64,000 nucleotides of DNA from Cercis canadensis (Eukaryota > Streptophyta > Magnoliopsida > Fabales > Fabaceae): NCBI GenBank assembly GCA_003255065.1, contig QAOA01002905.1, positions 1-64,000 on the forward strand, in the 5' to 3' direction. The stretch's first letter is position 1. Each line of letters begins with the position of its first letter. The notes under the pieces were generated by a model. That model was not told the origin of the DNA and searched no databases. It was given only the letters and a program-made list of their open reading frames with translations. This document shows positions 59,706 to 64,000 of this stretch, one piece after another. A program made the translations under genes and the position numbers.

Positions 59706-59839
59706 TAGTTAAAAAAAAAACTAAGGATTCCTTCATCGTTGTTTTGAGAATGGAAGAAATTCTTTATTTTCAAAACTAGTGAATGGTTGAGGGGGTGGCG
59801 CCGCTGGTAGTGGTGGCTCCACCCCATTCCCATTAGCAC

Positions 59840-62800
59840 CCAATCTAGAGAGAGAAATATCACCTAGAGAGAGATAATAAAGACCCACAAGGAATCAAAG
59901 TGATGAAAGAGAGAAATTTGGAAGAAAACAAAGAATTAGAGAGAAGTGATTTACTTTCATACCATCAATTTGCAAAATTACAGAGGTGGGGGTACATGCA
60001 AATCCCCACTTTTAGAGAGAGAAATAGTTCCTAGAGAGAGGAAAACCAAAATTTTTAGAGAAAGAATCGGAGAAATTTTTGAGAGAAAGTGAAATAGATG
60101 AAGAGATTCTTACATGGGCACATTGATTTTGTGAGTTACAATCAAATTTTGAACTCCAAAGCCCAGAGATGAGAAGCCCATGTGTTTTCCCCTTTCCTCT
60201 CCATCCCTCCCTTCTTTCTCTTTTCTTTCTACGTAGCTTTTGGTTACTGAATGAATCTCTTTTTAATTCTATTTGCAATTTTCCATTTTTTAAGTGTATA
60301 TATGTTTGTTTAGGGTTTTTTTTTTTTGTTTAGGCTATGTTGTTGTGTTTTGGTTTTTGTTACTTAGTTTTGTTTGTTTAGTTAATTCGTTTGGGCTTAG
60401 GAAGATATTGATTTTTATTTTTTTTTGTTGGATCAGATCCAAAACATTTTAGGTATACTGTTAATTTCTTTCCTTTTTCGAATTGGGCCTAGCTTGTTTT
60501 TGTTCTTTATTCTTAACTTGCTTTCCTATTCATTAATCAGCTTGAGCCATTTTTGGTCTTGTTAATCCTTCTTCATTTGCTGATTGGGATGGTCCGAATT
60601 GGGCTCAGCCCATTTGTGTATTTAATTTCTTTTCTTGCTTGTTGGAATTATGCATTTGTTTCTCTTAATTAGGCTAAGTTATCTTTATTGGGTTTACATT
60701 CTATTTAAGACTTATAATATTTATTGTTTTTATTTGTTTATTTACTCACTTATTTTATTACATTTATTTATTTATTCTTTGCCTATAGCTATTGTCACTT
60801 TTATTTTATCTTAAGGGTCTTAGTTTATTTATTTTACATGCTTTATGCATTTCATATTATACCTAATCATTTTTGTAAATAAAATCAAAGCCCGACATAT
60901 TAAGTTAGGAAATAATTGTATTGACAATTTTTTCTAATGTTCCAGAGGTGAGGGATAAATTTCTTAGTTATGCCAGAGGTACTGGTGTGGCCAATAAATT
61001 TCCCAATATCACTTTTATCTTTTTAATTAATGTTTTTCTAGCCTTTATTTGCTACATTGTAATTTATCTCTTTACATTTTGTCATTGTCTTTGCTTATGC
61101 TAGAATAAGATTACTGATGAGGGAATAATTAAAATTAGCTATAATGATGTTGATATTTTGACATTTCGGAGGCAAAGAGGTTTCTCTAGTTTTGCTAAAG
61201 GTACTGGTGAGGTTTAAGGCTAACTTCTAATAAAAATATTTTCTATGCGTAATTCTCCAAAAAATCTTCTCTATACATAATATCATACTTTTATTTACCT
61301 TAAAATGTGGATTAAAAGTACTGACAAGGGAATAATTAAGGATAGTTATGAGATGACGACTCCTTGACATTCCAGAGGTGAGGAATGTCCTTTTAGCATT
61401 TCCAGAGGTACTGATGAGCTACCGAGGCTCCTCAAATTAGTAAAAGTTTAAGGTCAATTACCTAAGCTACTTGTAGCATAAGACAGCCCTAAGTCGAACC
61501 TAAGGATTATTCTGAGTAGTGAATCATATTTAGAAACATATCAACAGGGGGGTTTTGTTTGTTCAAGTGTTTTACAGAAATTAATTGTAAGTGGTAAACT
61601 TTTAGAGAAAACAACTAATCTAAGTCTTAACTGATTCTGATTTTAATCCATCCTTGATTTTCAATGATCCATTCAATTATTAACCATGTTCTTGGCCTTA
61701 GAAAACATCAAGAAGCCTCTCAGTCCTCTATGGATGTCCACTGGTTAAGCAACCAGAATTCGGATTTAACTAGGACTAAATGAATTAAGCAAACATTCAA
61801 GTCCAATTTTACTTAAGTCCATGATCCAACCAAGGTAATTAATCCATCCAAAAGCTTAGAAACATTAATTAACCATACAATCCTCTTTTAATCACATGCA
61901 ATTAAGCAATCACACATGAAGATCCAAATTCAAATTTAACAATTCAAACAGAATAGTTTAGAGGAATGAAAGAACTTGATTAACAACTAAATGAATAACA
62001 ACAACACATAATCTCAGAATCAATAATCAAAATAGCCAAAACCTAGATTGATTTGATGATTTAGCCCTCCATGAACAAGAGAAGCCAAGTTCTTACAAAA
62101 TATCTAGAGAGAAAACTTAAAGACTAAGAAAACTTCAAAAGCTGTCTAAAATATCCTAAGTGTCTAATTCTAATTTTCGGCTGCCTCCTCTTGAACATAT
62201 AGACCTCTAAAATTACATGCACACCCAAATTGCCCTTAGGGCACACTTATTCCCATGGGCCTTAGCTTTCATTGGGCTTTGGTTTGGGCTCATTTGAACT
62301 TGTCATGAGGAAGTTAGGCCTATTTAAGTGCCAANGAAAACTTCAAAAGCTGTCTAAAATATCCTAAGTGTCTAATTCTGATTTTCGGCTGCCTCCTCTT
62401 GAACATATAGACCTCTAAAATTACATGCACACCCAAATTACCCTTAGGGCACACTTATTCCCATGGGCCTTAGCTTTCATTGGGCTTTGGTTTGGGCTCA
62501 TTTGAACTTGTCATGAGGAAGTTAGGCCTATTTAAGTGCCAACAAGTTTTTAGAACCATCAGCCAACTTCGACATCAAATTAGACCATCTACCATATAAA
62601 ATATGGTGACCCAGTCTTCATAAAAATTGAAGCTCTGTCTGTTAGATTTACAATGGGACCAGTTTCAAGTCCATATGACATCTAAATCTTAAGTTATGGC
62701 CCAAACACTGCATGTAGGTCAGGATCCTGTGACATCATGTCTTCTCTGGCTTCCAGGCTGCATATGACCTTCTGGACTTCCGAATTGGCTTTGGAGCCCT

Positions 62801-63835
62801 GAATGAATTTTGTAGATAATTCTCTCAGCTTTCCTACAAGGTATGACTCGGAATTTTTAGACATGCAGAACTAAAGATATGCATGAAACACAGAAACAAC
62901 ATAAAATGCTCAGTATTGCTGAAAAATGCAATTAGACACAATTGGATCCAAAGTCATGAAATGAGGTCCAAGTCTACTCAATTCAGCCCAAAAGAGGTTT
63001 AAAAGACTAAATATGATGGATAAATATTGTATAAAAAGTGTGTTCATCAGGTACTGGTAGACTTAAAGAAAGACCTTCAATAAAAAAAACCTTTTGCCAC
63101 AAATCTCAAACTCATTTTTCTAATATCTTTAATAAATTGTATTTCATACATTTAATAAAAATGTTAAAACTTGCCTATGATGGGATAGATTGTGAGAGGA
63201 TTGTAATGACAATCACGGTCTCTACTCAATAGTCTTGAGACATCCCTTAAGTTTTACCAGAAGTGTTGGCAGGGCCTAACGAAATGTTAATTTATTTTAA
63301 AATATAATGTTAAGACCAATTTAATTCATTTAGAAAAGATAACAATTGATTAAATAGATAACTGTTCTAAGAACAGGTGTTGTAGGGTGCTAATACCTTC
63401 CTTACACGTAATCAACTCCCGAATTCAAACTCTGAAAACACAAACATTTCCTTTTTTAGGTGTCCAATCGCATCATTTTATTTTTTTAAAGATAGAATAA
63501 AACGATTGGTGGCGACTCTATTCTTTTGCATCATATCATGCACCTTATCTTTTATTTTTCTCGTTAGGGGTTTCGCCGCTCTGCTTCAGGCTCCAAAAGG
63601 GACATTGCGACACCCTTCTCCCTCAAATTTCAGAATTCTCTTTGTTCTCTCTTTGTATGTGTTATTGGTTGATTCACTCTCTATCCCTTCTTTTTATGTG
63701 TATGAGAGACCCTTTTATAACCAGAGAATTGTGCAATTGCTTACTGATATGGGTTTTCTATTTCCTTTTGCAAGCTGTAAGGGGCACTGGTAGGGTCATC
63801 TGGCAGAGGGTGGCGCTAGTTTGAGGGAGTAGCAC
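59840..63835 (+). repeat. Right arm of the spacer inverted repeat, copy 3 (start of unit 3)
   Basis: Direct repeat of 1-3,980, sharing both LTR insertions at the same target sites. It is thus more closely related to copy 1 than to copy 2 at 31,141. Confidence 0.8.
61412..63049 (+). mobile_element. Solo LTR, same family and target site as 1,501-2,930
   Basis: TGATGAGCTA...GTGTTCATCA with GGTAC at 61,407-61,411 and 63,050-63,054. The apparent length is inflated by a ~205-bp duplication around the N at 62,335. Confidence 0.85.
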
Positions 63836-64000
63836 TGATGGACTTTTTCCAGCAAGTGTACCAAGTCACACAAGTAGTAATAGATGAATAGAGTATCGTC
63901 CTCAGAGATTAACGCAAGCAACTACCAATTTCTCCAATACTAGTTCTATTTGGAAGAATTAATACTTTGGATTGAAGGCAGCCTAAAAATGACTACTGTA
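63836..64000 (+). mobile_element. Start of solo LTR, same site as 3,981-5,432 (runs off the window)
   Basis: TGATGGACTTTTTCC preceded by AGCAC (63,831-63,835), near-identical to 3,981 onward. Confidence 0.8.

Larger units (their letters stand above)
54404..59839 (-). repeat. Left arm of the spacer inverted repeat, copy 2
   Basis: Direct repeat of 25,811-31,140, inverted relative to 59,840-63,835. The landmark GGAGTCGCCACCAATCG lies at about 54,500. No proteins of retroelement type can be read. Single Ns at 55,979 and 59,556 each mark a local duplication. Confidence 0.68.

Overview
The window is AT-rich plant nuclear DNA. It has four-exon genes with GT/AG introns, TATA boxes about 90-105 bp upstream of the ATGs, abundant LTR-retrotransposon debris, tRNA-derived SINEs, and gene products that are plant type (class II) S-adenosylmethionine-dependent O-methyltransferases (OMTs) of the caffeic acid / isoliquiritigenin OMT family. 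A eudicot is certain in my reading. A legume is plausible because the proteins resemble legume chalcone 2'-OMTs, but the species cannot be named from the sequence.

Layout: the window is a tandem array of ~29-31 kb units. Unit 1 is about 1-31,140, unit 2 is 31,141-59,839 and unit 3 begins at 59,840. Each unit has a minus-strand OMT block flanked by a large inverted-repeat transposon-derived region. Block 1 (about 5.4-25.4 kb) holds OMT-A (pseudogene: junction stop plus frameshift), OMT-B (intact, 356 codons) and OMT-C (pseudogene: two nonsense codons and a dead splice acceptor). Block 2 (about 33.5-54.4 kb) holds A' (an exon-4 stub left by a 3.9-kb deletion), B' (intact, 356 codons), E (5'-truncated relic with a duplicated exon 3) and D (intact, 369 codons; the live sister of C). 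So seven OMT loci are visible, three of them apparently functional, and all on the minus strand. No other host gene appears complete.

Spacers: the stretches 25.8-33.5 kb and 54.4-63.8 kb are built from inverted arms of the same repeat (outer edges about 25,811 and 33,307 in the first) and separate the OMT blocks. They are the likely substrates for the unequal exchange that made the array. Target-site duplications and empty sites let several insertions be ordered: solo LTRs at 1,501-2,930 and 61,412-63,049 (GGTAC), 3,981-5,432 and 63,836 to the end (AGCAC), 23,126-25,366 (GTCAA) with a nested LTR at 23,452-24,875 (TTCAT), and 26,963-28,354 / 55,559-57,035. Very small TRIM-like retroelements with ~70-bp LTRs sit in intron 2 of C and D and inside a SINE near 43.5 kb. 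A Pack-MULE-like element at 37,717-39,115 carries the 5' part of a CCDC47/At5g49945-like gene and a second gene fragment.

The assembly needs caution: many single Ns are flanked by near-identical repeated sequence (unmerged contig ends), and 829 Ns fill 18,704-19,532, exactly where block 1 would be expected to carry a copy of relic E. I found no CRISPR array, rRNA, functional tRNA, operon or convincing new biological system. The novelty is in the birth-and-death history of the OMT array and its nested mobile elements.
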